A DNA stretch of 64,000 bases. Source: Chrysopilus asiliformis. Its lineage: Eukaryota > Arthropoda > Insecta > Diptera > Rhagionidae. The stretch is from the NCBI GenBank assembly GCA_964034945.1, contig OZ035962.1, positions 98,538,784 through 98,602,783 of the forward strand. Direction: 5' to 3'. A program made the position numbers and the translations under genes. Shown piece after piece: positions 12,601-25,600 of this stretch. Every line of letters starts with the position of its first letter. Within the stretch, counting starts at the first letter, position 1. The notes below the pieces were generated by a model that did not search any database, was not told the DNA's origin, and worked only from the letters and a program-made list of their open reading frames with translations.

Positions 12601-13044
12601 GTCGAATGATGCGTAATTAAAACACTTTACTGTAATTTTGAAAGATTTAAAAAACAATCCTTGTAATTTTGAATAAATGCTTCAACGAAAAAAAATTCTG
12701 TCTCGTATAAAAACTTTGTTAGCAGGAAAATTGTGAGGAAAATTAAATGAAAAAAATAATTTCAATGAGATATATTAGTAAAACTTCAATATTTAATTTA
12801 CTTATTAAATTTAGTACAGTTCGCAATTCATTTATGGGCGAAAGCGTTTAACACTTTTATAAATTTTTTCAAATGGCACCCAAAGTTTCATTTAAAATGC
12901 CGATTGCTTGGTTTTTTTTTCTCAAGTGCCAGTTAAGATTTCCTTAAAATATAAAATTATTATAAAGTTAACAATCAAACGATTAAATGTTTGTTCTTCT
13001 TCAAATTGTTTTTGTTTCGTTCAGGATTTCGATTTAGAATCAAA

Positions 13045-16000
13045 TCAACCGCTGATTGTCTGTTTATTTAAGTAATTCATAAGAGCCTGCAAACGCTTTT
13101 TGATATTCTTTTGATCGTCCAAAGTACAGCCGAGTAATGCACATTCGAATTTCTTGTCTACAGTTGGTTCCATTGTACTAGTTGAGGTACTTGCGGCTCC
13201 ATAATTTGGATCTGAGCCGCTGCAGGCATTCAAGAATGTTTGGCAGCGATGGCGAGATGGAACTGGATCGTTGTTTATTATCAGGGAATCAATAAGAATA
13301 TTCACTTGATGTAGTGAATCTTCCTGCGCCTGATCGCGTACTGTGCGCACATTTAATTCAACCGTTGAAAGTCTACAGTTCACACGGTGAATATAGCAAT
13401 TTATCTCCTCCTTTTCATCTAAAAGAAAATATAAAAATTAATTCATTTTTATAGAAATTAATCAATAATTTGCTTACATTCGTTCATTCCATTAATCAAA
13501 TCATTGTTTTTAATTAAATCTATGGACATCAACAGGAAATCACGTTTTTCTTGTAGTCCTAAGGCCTCTTTTCTCAATTTCTCAACTCTCGTGTCCAATT
13601 GATCCAATACCGTCACGAATCTAAAACAAAAATTAACTCCAATATGAAAAAAAGTCGCCAGATAGATCTAAATAATAATAAAATTCCCTAATGAAAAGAT
13701 TTTTTCTTTTTTATAGAAATGTTTTTAGAAAGCCTTTAAAAAAAATGTGAAAAGCCATGTTTAAAATTTTTTAGTTAAAAAAGCGTGTTAATAAGGGGAC
13801 CAGATTTTGATTCACGGTACCAAAAAGAAGAGCACTTTGTTAATATTAAGAAATTAAGAAATATTTGAAGCAGGGGTTATGCAGGAATTTCTTCAACCAA
13901 AATACTACTGCGAAAACCCACAAATATCAAAAAATGTAAAGATTATTCGATTCCAGTTAATTACGACCATATACAGCTAGCTCCACATTTTTTTAATTGC
14001 CCTACATTTAAACATTTTGGCGACATTGAAACTACGAACATAAAAAGTTTTAGGAGTTGCGGTTTTTGATTTCAAATAAAACTATTTGAAGACTCAAATA
14101 AAACTTGCCCAGCCAAATGCTAGATAAATGCTATTCCTTCAATTTGCTATTCCCCCAGTTGGGCTGAGAATTCCCTCAATTTTTATTTAGTTTTTTTAAT
14201 TCCCCTGCAGTCAAGCATTGAATGTGACAATTAAGTTTTAAATATTTATAAAGTTCGAATCGAGTGGAAAGGTGAATATGAGTTTCCTCCCCACTATTTA
14301 AAGTTTCGGAAAAAATATTATATATCAAGAAAAAAAATGTAGGAAATTCTTTAAATTTGAATTCTTTTTCAAAAGCGCAGGGGTCGAGAAAATTTTAAAA
14401 AGCTGTATTTTTTCAAAACAAAAATTGTATGGAAGATACTCGTTATAGTTTACGTAGCTTTTAAAAAAAATTGGATTGAAATCTACGGTTTTTTAAAACT
14501 CATTCATAAAAACAGACAGACAAATGCACGGACAGACAGATGCATGGACATCTCGCCATTTTTCCTAAAACATTCTGTTAAACGCTGAGATCGAACAATC
14601 TATCAAACCAGTTGTGGAAGTTTCCTACTTTCCCAGGTTCGACTTACCCAGGTTCCACTGTATTCGAATATTTAATAAGGCGATTGTACCAAAAGGCCAG
14701 TAATTTCTCACGGCGAACAATCAAATAATTTGAAATTAACTCATTTGAAACAAAGGAAGGGAAAATTTATTTAAGAGTCAGTCAAGTTTTGTTCCCAAAG
14801 CCTAACGCATACCACTACTAGCTAAGGAAGACGTCATGTCTGGTCACCTTATCTTGAAAAACTAGAAAAATGCGTAACAAAAACTCTTTACTTGCGTAGA
14901 AGTTTTTAATATCAAAGAAATTACCTCTCATTTAAATTGAATGGCCTGAAAAAAAAAAGAAAAAATCTATCATATTAAATGTGCAACGAAAGTTATGATA
15001 TGTGTAGAGTGAAAAAGTGACGTGTTTATTTAGCTTAGACAAATCCTTCGGTTATTATAAGAATTTCACGAAAGCCACATTTTAAATTCGCCCCAGTGAA
15101 TTGCTTTAGCGAAATTGCGGTCAGTTACAATACTTTTTGTGGCAGCACAAATTTTTTCCGCACTAAAAAGATATTTGACTGAAGTTAAATGTTTGCGTTT
15201 TAATTCGAATCCAAGATATTTTATGGAAATTAATTCGATACAACTACCGTTGCTTCAGTCTAGTGGTTCCATTAAACGCAGGCGCGCACTACAATGGTAT
15301 GTAGAATGGTCTCAAAGTGAAACAAATTAAAACCAGTACGGCAGCACGGATCAAAATTGACTTAAGTGCTTTGTAACTCAAAATATAGCTCAACATTAAA
15401 AAACGCCTTTTGATGCGATTCACTTTAAAACCATTCTAGCTACTTACCATCGCAGTGCGCACCTATACTAAAAGCCATTTACACTAGACTTTTTATTCGT
15501 TCATCGTTGAGATGATTCGGTCAAATGTGGTGGGACTTTAATCGCTAGGTTTGCGCACTCCCTTATATTTCCACACAATTTGATCAAATCAGCTAAGCTA
15601 TCGCCCAAATGTCTGTATTGTGATGCCTTTTCACAGTCCTTTAACTGTACCTGGGAAAAGATTATTATTCCTAGATAAATTGTTTATTGTCACTGCCCAA
15701 GACGCAGTTTACTTTCAAAAAAGCAAAAAAAAAAACAATTTTTTCAAAGAGAGTTAACAAAAATAAAGCTGTTTTCAATGTTCACAGATTTCCTCTTTGA
15801 TACTTGACCGATATTCTTCCCAACAGGTCGATTGCATTCGTTTTGCGATTTACATGAACATTTACAAATCTCGAGTGGTCTTTGTGACACTTTCTTTGCA
15901 CTCCAGACGACCATAAATGTGCAAATGCAGGGAGATTTGGAAAACTTTCCGTCGTCTTTTGATACCCTTGAGAGTGATAAGCATTTTTTACTGCTACCAG

Positions 16001-16719
16001 AATATCATTAAGCCTGCAGAATGTACCGTTGATTTTATCTGCGGTTTGAAACCCTCAACTTTAGGATTTGGCTAAGCCAAGTGGTAAACTAAAATAAACA
16101 AGTGCGGTAAAATTATAGATAAAATCTGGGAAGCAATTGAATAAAAAGAATTTAGATTTGTGACCTTTCGATGGCATTCTTGTCGTCGATTTGGGCCTGA
16201 GAGTCGTCTATTTTGGGCAACTGCCAGCTGCAAGGCGAGGATGACGAGTCCATTTGAATGTTGTCGAAGGATAGAGATGTATCAGAGGGTGCAGAAGCTG
16301 CTAAATTCTCGAAATTTATGCTTGACAATTGAAATTCCGGAGCATCAACTTCCATGTCATTATCTCCGACAAATTCCTTGTCTTCCTCGTCGTCCCTCCG
16401 CAAATTCGAAGCAGCAGCAGATGCTAGTGCTCGATCTTCAAGATCCAGTTTTTTGCACTACGAAAAACTTTCGGACTTCTCGCGATAGGGCTTCTTTGTT
16501 TTTGATGGATGGAATGTTCAAGTCAAGAATACGCAGATGAATAGATCCTGAATTGGGGTTATTTTTCGTATCTAATATCGAAACAGTTCTAGCAAATCTG
16601 GAAAAAAGAAATACAAAAACCACATTTATTTACCTATCTAGTTGCAGTTGATTTTCTGTCTTTTCTTCAAGAGTTTGTTCGAGTTTTGGCTTTTTTCTTC
16701 CGAAAAAGCTCCCAAACAT
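13045..16719 (-). CDS. BAG2: BAG family co-chaperone, BAG2-like
   Basis: The core exons are 13478-13620 and 13045-13418 (minus). They encode VLDQLDTRVEKLRKEA, a coiled-coil segment, then KKFECALLGCTLDDQKNIKKRL. Both match the N-terminal coiled coil and C-terminal BAG domain of BAG2. BAG2 binds Hsc70/Hsp70 as a nucleotide-exchange factor and inhibits the CHIP ubiquitin ligase. The first exon is taken as 16634-16719, MFGSFFGRKKPK to QLD, ending in phase 2, which is exactly the phase the 13620 exon needs. Joined, these three give 200 aa, against about 211 for human BAG2. A further exon at 16165-16597 could be spliced between them, but it is one base out of frame (see separate entry). The assignment of the first exon is less sure than the core. 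Confidence 0.85.
13621..16164. other. Large BAG2 intron
   Basis: About 2.5 kb of AT-rich sequence lies between the BAG core exons and the upstream exons. It contains a short CAGACAGACA/GGACAGACAG microsatellite near 14513-14550. A GGTTCCACTGTA motif at 14651 is the reverse complement of a CAGTGGAACCT transposon end. I see no other gene; the open frame near 15115-15330 lacks a normal start and splice support. Confidence 0.5.
16165..16597 (-). pseudogene. BAG2 cassette exon carrying a one-base frame shift
   Basis: Minus-strand acceptor TTTTTTCCAG precedes 16597 and donor AG|GTCACA follows 16165; both are in phase 2, matching the flanking BAG2 exons. The exon is 433 nt, one more than a multiple of three. 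Its first part reads FARTVSILD...VVQKTGS then TGA. From that point the +1 frame reads EDRALASAAASNLRRDDEED and stays open, acidic and protein-like, to the donor. Possibilities are a sequence or assembly error, an inactivated or poison exon, or +1 ribosomal frameshifting at TCT-TGA. The sequence alone cannot decide. The pseudogene type is a placeholder for a broken exon. Confidence 0.55.
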
Positions 16720-19640
16720 ATTTCTACAAAGGTGGCTTGAAAATAGTGTGTGAAAAACGTCTTTTCCGTTGTCTAAATTCGCCACCAAAGGACTAAAGAC
16801 AAACAAAGCGCAAATAAATCGAGAAATTACCTGAAATTGTGCGAGAAAATTCTACCTTAACCTGTCTTCTCCCACACCAACACACTAAAAATTTGCTTTC
16901 AAATTAGAAAATGTGCGCAACTGGGTTTGATATGAACCGAAATTCAGTGCAGTTTTTCTAACCCGTTGCGCATTTTTCAATAAATTACGGTTTGAGAAAA
17001 TAGGCTTTTTGCAAGCGACAAAAGGTACTTGCAATATTGATAAAAACCGAACAAATCCCTTTAACTAACGAGCCTGTAATCTAGGGAATAGAGATCCTAA
17101 AATCTGAAAAAACGCCAAATGTTAAAAATAAACGAAAATTGACTAGAAAATTATACATATTACTCCCTTTCTAATAAAACTCATTAGAAGAGTTCAGTTC
17201 TTATAGAAAGATTATGCTTTTCGTGTTTTTATAAAAAGAAATTCTCATAATATTCTATGAACCTTAAGAGAGTCAAATTCATAGTTGGCAAGAAAGTTTT
17301 AAATTAACCAAATATATGTAGGAAAAAATTATGAAAAAGAACATATTCATTTTTCTTCTATTTCAGACATTTGTTAGTGATATTTTAAGTTTTCTTACTA
17401 TTCAATTCATCCCAAGACATACATTAACGATCAAATTTAATTTGTAATCTTAATAATTGTGTTGAGCATAAATATATTTTGATTTAGACCGACTATAATT
17501 CCATGTGTGTTTATGACAATCATTTGATTCATTGTGATGCCCCTTTAATGTTTTCTCGGATTTATTTAAATATTTCTGGTCCAAATTTAACAAGTTTAAA
17601 AGTCTGATAGTGGAAAATAATTTAATTTACAATTAACAGTTATTTTTGTCCCTTCTCTATCTGTTTCGTGATCAATGTATTTCTAATGGACTATTTGGGC
17701 ATTATTATGGGGGTTTGTCCAAATGGTCATTTAATGAAAGGGGCATCAAATGACATTTCCTTAAGTATTTAATCGTCTCGAAGAAAATAGTTGAAGCTCA
17801 GTTCGGGAATTTTTTCTTCAATTTTTGTGTTTGCACACATTTTTTCTATATTTACCTTTTCGGGCAAGAGGAAAACTTGATTTCATCAATAATTTAGTTC
17901 TTATATTTAGAGTATGTCGACCGTTATTTTATAATTCTTTTTGGTTGGTTTTTAATAGAAGGACCGAAGAGCTTAAAAACCAACCAAAAATAATTTAGTT
18001 CTTATATTCGTTTTTTTTAACATTTCTTATACAAAATCTTTGAAATTTCATCATTTGTGTTTGTTTAGAGAAAACATCTGTAAACTCATATGAAATGTTA
18101 AACTCGTTTTGTAAAGAGTGACATAAGAACTTTATAATATTTCAAGCTGGAAAACTTTTGTTGTTTAATCATGCAGTTATAGTTTGTTAGGTAAATTGCT
18201 ATGAAGAGAACCGTGACTGGTTCGAAACGCGGTAGCTAAGACTTTGTCTTCACGGATTTTCAATAACGCTAATATTTTTAGGAGTTTAGTTGGAACTAGT
18301 AAAGGACAGGTCCGAAAGGAGACTTTAAAACTCAATGGCTTTTTATTCTAAATTCAAAATAATAGAGATGTTCTATACTCTTTGTTCCATTTTTTCCAAC
18401 TCTAGTCGAACAGGCGATATAGAAAAATCGAACGGGCTAATAAGAATTTTTTTTATCGCCGAAATAGCGTAACATCGACTACCTGACTCACTCGTTTTAA
18501 GATGGCGTCGTTTTGTGAATAAATTTGTTAGACTCGTCAGTTTACAAACAGAATATTGCACTCAGAAGTACATTTTTCTGACAGAACTATTAAAAAACTC
18601 ATTGACTATATTATAAAGAACACAAAGAGTGCAAAAATTGTGCAATGTGATGTGAATAACTGTGCGAAAAAGTGAAATATTTCTCCATGTTCTGAAGCCA
18701 ACAACAAAAACAAAAAACAATTTTCATCAAAAACTGCATGAAAAAGCGGTTAAAGTACACATCTTTCATTAGATAGGTAATCCAAATAATTCAATAATCC
18801 ATTTTAGCTATTTAATTTCCATTTTTTTGATAATCATGCTTTGAATTCCGATAAATCTTCAAGGCGTTCATTGTGCCATCAAAATGACAGCGGAAAAAAA
18901 TCAACGCCAGCCATTATAAACTTTGCATAACTTGGGAAATTTTGCATTTTTCACGTTTCCAGGCGTAGTTTTAAATCTAAAATTCGGGTTTTCTCAGTTT
19001 TTAATTACGTTATCGTTTTTTTTCAATGAATTTGATGTAATTTCGTTTGATTTTCCATCATGCAATGAATTTAATTCGCCTTATGCGAAAATTAATACAG
19101 AGGAATTATAATTAGCTAGCAGCCCGCCCGCAGATAATCAATTTCCTCTATCAGTAACTAAAGTAGTACAGGGAAATCGTTTCTGTTGTTTTTGAAGAGC
19201 ATTGGTTAGAACTTTTATCTGATTAAAAATATGTCTGCCTGGTTTGCAAAACAAAAAAAAAAGAATGAGATTTTTCTTTAACATTAAAACTGTTAAACCG
19301 TCATAGCTGGTTATAGCGACATTGAAGGTCGCTATAGCCAGTAGAAAAGGTCCTAATGGGTACAAAGAACAGATCTAGTGTTAAGAATTTGGATTTCTTA
19401 AAAATTATTGGTAACAAAAATTGATGTTTAATGTTGGTTGCAGATAATTTACCGTCACTTTGTTCCGCATGTATGTAACCAACTCTCCAATGTCGAATCA
19501 TCTGGTTTGGAGGAGACTACTTGACTCAGCCGACTTGAGTGAGAGATGACTGTCTGATTCAAAGATCAATTCCACAAATTGAAATTTCTTATTGTATTTT
19601 TTAGACATTAACAACAATATTCTTGGACTCAAACGAAAGC
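16720..19640. other. Intergenic region between BAG2 and the PRR12/QSER1-like gene
   Basis: The region is AT-rich with many short open frames of no protein-like character. It should hold the divergent promoters of the two flanking genes. A pyrimidine tract ending TTTTTTAG just before 19605 suggests that the first coding exon of the + strand gene is preceded by a 5' UTR exon. Confidence 0.45.
17888..18008. repeat. Hairpin insertion flanked by 20-bp direct repeats
   Basis: The sequence AATAATTTAGTTCTTATATT occurs at 17888-17907 and 17989-18008. The 81 bp between them contain inverted arms of about 18 bp (TTTTTGGTTGGTTTTTAA and its complement). It looks like a small insertion with a long target duplication, or a local rearrangement. 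Confidence 0.7.
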
Positions 19641-22600
19641 ATGGACCCAGTTGGTCCATGGCCGTACAACTACAATAGACTTGCCGTAGCAACTGGAGCT
19701 ACCCCGTCTTCTGTGTGTCCCCCAATCGGTGATTTTCACCATCAACATTTAAGTCAAGCAGTATCTGAAGTATCGTCGGGTGGATCGTCACTTTTATTAC
19801 AAGCAGCAGCGCATTCAGCTCAGACAACATCAGCATTTAATCCATCGGGATTTTTATCAAGCTCAGTCGGAGCCTACGATCCCGTATTCGCGCCATTATT
19901 CTCACATAATCAACCAAAGCCGGCCCATTTTAATTCGGCCGCCGCCCTCGCTAATCCCAGACAGTCACAGTTACAGAGTTTGGCTCAGTTACAAAGTTTG
20001 TCAGCAGCCGCCTCGATTAAGTTAGAACGGGAAGCGTATAACCTTCCACCATCACAGAATCTTTCGTCGAGTCCGTTCTACGAACAGTCGATATCGGAGC
20101 CAGCACAATCTCCGTCATCGTCTACGGCGTCCACATTAAATTGGCAACAAGCCGGAAATTCAATAAATTCCGGTTCTCAGCAGATTCCAAGCCCATTTGG
20201 TATTTTGCCGCACGAAAGTTTAGTAGCGTCAAGTCCAAATTCAAGTAGCCAACAGGGCGAACAATCGGTAAAGTACGAAAACTTTCAGAATTCTCACTAC
20301 GCCGCACATTCGCCAAACGTTAATCACATAGCAAATTTAAAAAACAATTCGATTGGGGCTCGATCCTCATCACCACAAGTTTCACTTTCTTCCAAATTGG
20401 TTCAGCAACATGTTGTGCAACCAGCTGGAACAGTAATCGCTTCAAGTGCAGCAACAGTTGGTGTGAACTCAACAAATCAATTCTATCGTAGTCCATTGAC
20501 AGCGTCTGTCACATCGGCGTTTAATAATATCGCGGCATCGCAAGGAGGTTAGCATCATGTTTCACAATTCTCTTTGTTTTCTTCAAGATTAATTTAATAA
20601 CTAAACATTTCAGTTATAGCATCACGGCATTCGCCAAACGGCAACACACAACCGTCATCAATTGACTGCAGCGGCAACAAGGACTATCGCGACTACAATA
20701 ATTCAACGAAAAACGCAACAAAGAGTAGTATGTACAATAATTTATTTCGAACTAATGCTGAAATATTGAATCGACAAGGTTCTTCCAATACTTCGAGTGC
20801 ATCGCCATTAAGCCTAGTTAGTAACAGCAGCAGTAATTTTAGCATTCCGTCGCCAGTATCGACAGCATTCGCATCGAAGACCAACAATCAAGCACTCCAT
20901 CTCGTACAGCCCAAGACCGAACCGAAGTCCTATCAAGATTTAGTTTTGAATCAGAGCCAGGAGCGCACAAAAATGGCCGAAATGCATCAAACTGACTCAT
21001 CCCAGGAGGCACCAATCAGTTACTACACAATAATTGACGGCCGGCTAGCATACACAACAGCTGGCAATGCTAATATAATAATCAGTGATAATACAAAATG
21101 TCGTGCGGTACCAAATCCGCAACATTTGCCAGCAGCACGGCATTTCCTTCTTGCGAACAGTACAGGCGAGCTTTTGTCCGATATAGCGCGATCGAAGATG
21201 AACGCCGAGAATCAATATCTGGCATCGGCAGTACATGCGGGTGATGTTGGCCCCAGTACTGCTGCAATAATAGTACCACGACGGCAAACCCCACCCCAGT
21301 CGGTCTCTTCGTCGTCAACATCGTCACAGGTACCGAGTCCTGCCTATCCCGTCTACAATAGTCCGATGAATTCAGTTGAATCTCCCCAGCACGGTGGAAA
21401 TGCGGCCGGCAGTAGCCATGCAGCGGACAGTTCTGGTAATGTTGTGATTTACAAGAATCAGCAATCGTCAAACACCCAGTCACCGCACGATGCCGCCGCA
21501 GCGGCTATCCGGAATGCTAATAATGTTGTCTATTCATCTGTGATAACACGCGCTTTAGTCAATGAGCAAAACAAACTATACAATCCACAACAGTGTTGGG
21601 GTGACAATAGCGACAAAGCGAAGAAATATTACACATTCAATACTGGCAGCCATAATGAGATCGTCGTTCCGGAGATTCAATTGAAACAAGCATACTATGA
21701 GCCTGGCAGTCATAATCCACAACTCGGTGCCTTACAAGATTTAACCAAGAACGAATCACAGCAACAGCAGCACCAGCAACAACAACAGCAGCAGCAGCAA
21801 GTCGCTGAAAATATTTTGGTAATCATAATTTCTAAACTTTTACATTTTGATGCGAAGTACGTAGTATAATTTAAACCATGAAAAATTTCGATCTTGCCTA
21901 AAAAAATCTTTGACGAACACTCCCGAGTCGATTGGAATGATACTACAATAATGTCTTTCTGTCTGTCAGTCTGTGTACAAGATTTTCTAAAAACTACTGG
22001 AGCTAGAGTGAAGAAATTTTACAGGGATGTTTGGGTTTATAATAGGAAAGTCCTGGAAATTCATCAGCCGGAAGTAAACGAAATTAAAAATTGCATTTTC
22101 GTTTTTTTGCGATTTGCTTGGAATATAATAAAATTACCTACACTTCTGTCTGTTACTAGAGCTCCGTATCTTAAACCGTTTTGGTGAAATACCGTTGTTT
22201 CAACAAAAAAAATAGTTTTTGCGATTATCTCGAAAACTAATGGTTTTTCGATAGTTACATGAATTAAATCAAATATAATAAGATTTCTGCAAATTGTTTC
22301 GAAACTAACGGTTTTTTGAAACATTAGATAAAGAATGAATTAATTCTCTAAATCTTTGCCGTTTACTGCAAATCGACAACTTTTACCGTAATCAAGATAT
22401 TTCAAATTTTGTACAAAAAAATTAATGTTTTTATGTAAACTCATTCATTATTCATCAGTAAATTGGGAAGCGACATAGAATTAGTATAAGAAAGTCATGT
22501 TCTGTTCACATCAGATTTTTTTTTATAAATAGAAATATTGCTGCAATAATAGTATTATTTTTTTTATCACAGCAATCCCAACAGCAGGCGGTTCAAGCAC

Positions 22601-25600
22601 CACCGCCCAGCGTACCGACTCCCCCTGCCAAGGCACCCAGACGAAGAAAGAACCCAAACACGTCCAAGACAAGAGAACAAATTCTTAGCGAAAATGAGTT
22701 CCTCGTGAATCGCCAGCCACCGCCAGCCCACTCGCTGAAGCCAGTTGTGCACACTCCCGAGAATGTTACAAATTTCCAACAGCAGCAGCAACACGCTCTA
22801 CATCTCCTGCACCAGCAACAACAGCATCAGCAACAGCAGCAACAGCAACAACAGCAGCAACAGCAGACCCAGCAGCAGGGGAACGGTCCCACCTACCTGG
22901 ATCTGGAGAAATGGAATCTACCGCCGGGTACCACGAAAATTCTTCCATCGGGAGTCGCGGTGACCGCACCCCCAGTGCTGCCCAATCAAATGGTAGGAAA
23001 TCCATTCGTCAATCAGCAGGCCCCACCACCAATGATGATGGCGCCCCCAGCACATCCCCACCACCATCCACATGGTCCGCCATTGTCCTACTTTCCACCG
23101 TTTCATCTGCCATCTGGTCCGCCCGCCCATCCAGCCACATCCACCGTGCCAACGCCGCAAATCGGTACGGTTGAAATGCAGTCGAATGCCAATCAACTCG
23201 GAGGATCTCACGGCAATCACTTCAATTCAGGCTTGAATAGCATTGAGAAGACGCACAGCAATCAGGCGAACAATTTCCAAGCGAACGAAACCGCCCAGGA
23301 AGAGGATGAGTCATCGACGAAGGTTGTTGTGCCGAATATCGAGGAAGAACTCGGCTTCCTGTCCGAGAGCACTCCACCATCGAAAGCCAAATCGGCAACT
23401 GCTGCATCATCGACTGTTCCAACAACTCCAAAGAGTGGAATTTCCATAGAATCCAACAAAGTGCTGATTCCACCGAAGAAACCACCAGTCGCATCCTCGA
23501 CCACAGGCGTTGGCTTTATGGCGAGCTATTTGAAATTTTTGCAGGGCGAGAGGGACAGTTCACCGCCGCCAATGAATCGGGGCGCCAAACGAACAAATTG
23601 GTCCGTGACCAAGTCTGTTGCTCAACCGGTAAAGACGGTCGCATCCACATCGGAGACAGGTTCAGTTGATGGTAAAGTTGATAACAAGGACAATGCCAAC
23701 GGAGATAGTTTGAATGCAGCGTCAAGTGGAGGACAATTGCAATCCGAAGTCAAGCCGGACAATATTCTGCAAACCCCCAAGCCACGCAAGCGAAAACCAA
23801 CCAATCCAGGAGCTCGTGGTCGGGGAAAGAAGTCTGAATCTGACTCGCCATTGAATACATCGCTAGAGAGTGGAGATATGCCCATGCAACAATCTAGTCT
23901 CCCGAAAAAGGCCCGCCCACAGATGGCAATGCAGATGCAATCGATGCAGAATCAGATGCAGCAAAGCACCTCACGTGATCCGAATTTGGGACAACAGGCA
24001 GCGGCAACGGCAAATCCTGATGTGGCAACATTTCAACAGCAATTGATTCAACAACATCAGCAGTTACAGCAGCAGCAGCAGCAGCAACAACAACAGCATC
24101 AGCAACAGCAGCCACAGCAACAGATGCCAACATATCATTATCAAAATGCTCAAGAAGGTGCGTTTAATTACTTTGATTTTCAAATGCGAAGGCCGCGTTG
24201 GTGAGACTGTGATTCCAGTGTGTCTTTTTTCGAATGTCTTGTAAATATCCTTACTTCTCTCCGTTAGATAAAAAAAAAAACAAAACACAAAAAATAGCTA
24301 ACATTACATAAAAATACTTTAATTGCTTAAGAAAGTCTTTTTTAGCATGTAGGGAAATATTACTTTGTTATATAGTAGAAGGAAAAGAAGAAAATTTAAA
24401 AAGAGAAGAGAAAATCAACTCTATTAGTTTGTAAAATTAGGTGTTTTAAAGATATTTTTAAACAAAAGCCAATATGAATAATTACTGTGGGCCACATATG
24501 TTTGATAAATTCATATTGAAATTGATAAAAACTACTTTACATTTTCATGCGTGTAGCATTCAAGTGTATGCAAATGATGTTATTTAACCGCGACTCATGA
24601 CTTTTTCCAAAAAAAAAATCAAAAAAAAACAATAATTGTGCAGTTCTGGGTAAAATTGTGTGGAGATTTTTATCTGTAAAGAAACCATTTTTTTTTTGCA
24701 AGTTACAAAAATCGAAAATTATCCAGAATTGAAGATATGGAATTTTTCTTACAGATTTAGTTATAATTGAGGAAATTGTTTAGTTAATAGTGACAGAGAT
24801 TATTATGCCCAAGGTTTAGTGCCATTATTTTTAACGAAAAGAAATCATGTTATCATTCAAACCAAGACACTTAAATGACATTTTAGCGATAGTGATTAAA
24901 GGAACTAAGAAAAATTTTCCTAACAAAAGGAAGAAAGAAAAAAAACAATGTAAGTTGATATTGCGTTAACAATAAAAGGCCAGGGTGCTACTGGGACGTT
25001 AAAATACTTTAAAAAAAAAATAACAGTAAAAAATAAAACTTTAATTAAATGCAATTAGTTTAAATAGATTTTCAATACAGATGATTTATTATTCTCATTA
25101 TTTTCATGTTGTTCTAAACAATCATAAGAAAATATCAATTGTTAAAAAAAAAAGTTACGGAAAAAAAATTCACAATAACAAAAAAAAACTTCATATTTTC
25201 GTCTAGTAGGTAATGTAAGTAAGTTATTTTAGATTTTATTTGAACATGGATAACTTTAAAATTTTCGTGTCTCATTTGCATATAACAAACACAGAGAAGA
25301 GAATATATAAGGCAAAAAAGTGTACAATTGTAAATAAGTTTCAAAAGTCGTTCTTTAAACGTAATCGTATGACTAAAAATGAAAAAAATAGCTAAAAAAA
25401 AATAATTAAAAAGAAAAAAAAACTACAATAGAAATAACGTAAAGATTTGTAATCAATTTCAAATAAATGGAGAAATAATTAAAAGCTAGTAACGTTTTTT
25501 ATATGTAAAGTCAGATTGTAAGTTTTTTTTTAAAAAAATTGTTTCCAGTTTTTAAAGCATTTTATTAGAGGACGTCCTTAAACCTAATCAATCATCTTAT

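Noticed and set aside
16152..16597. Ornithine decarboxylase antizyme as the source of the TCT-TGA +1 shift
   Set aside because: None of the encoded protein resembles antizyme. The exon fits BAG2 splice phases instead.
22705..24204. Separate 499-codon gene starting at 22705
   Set aside because: The frame continues upstream to an acceptor at 22573 in phase with the previous exon, so it is an exon of the PRR12/QSER1-like gene. Antisense frames here are shadows of CAG/CAA repeats.
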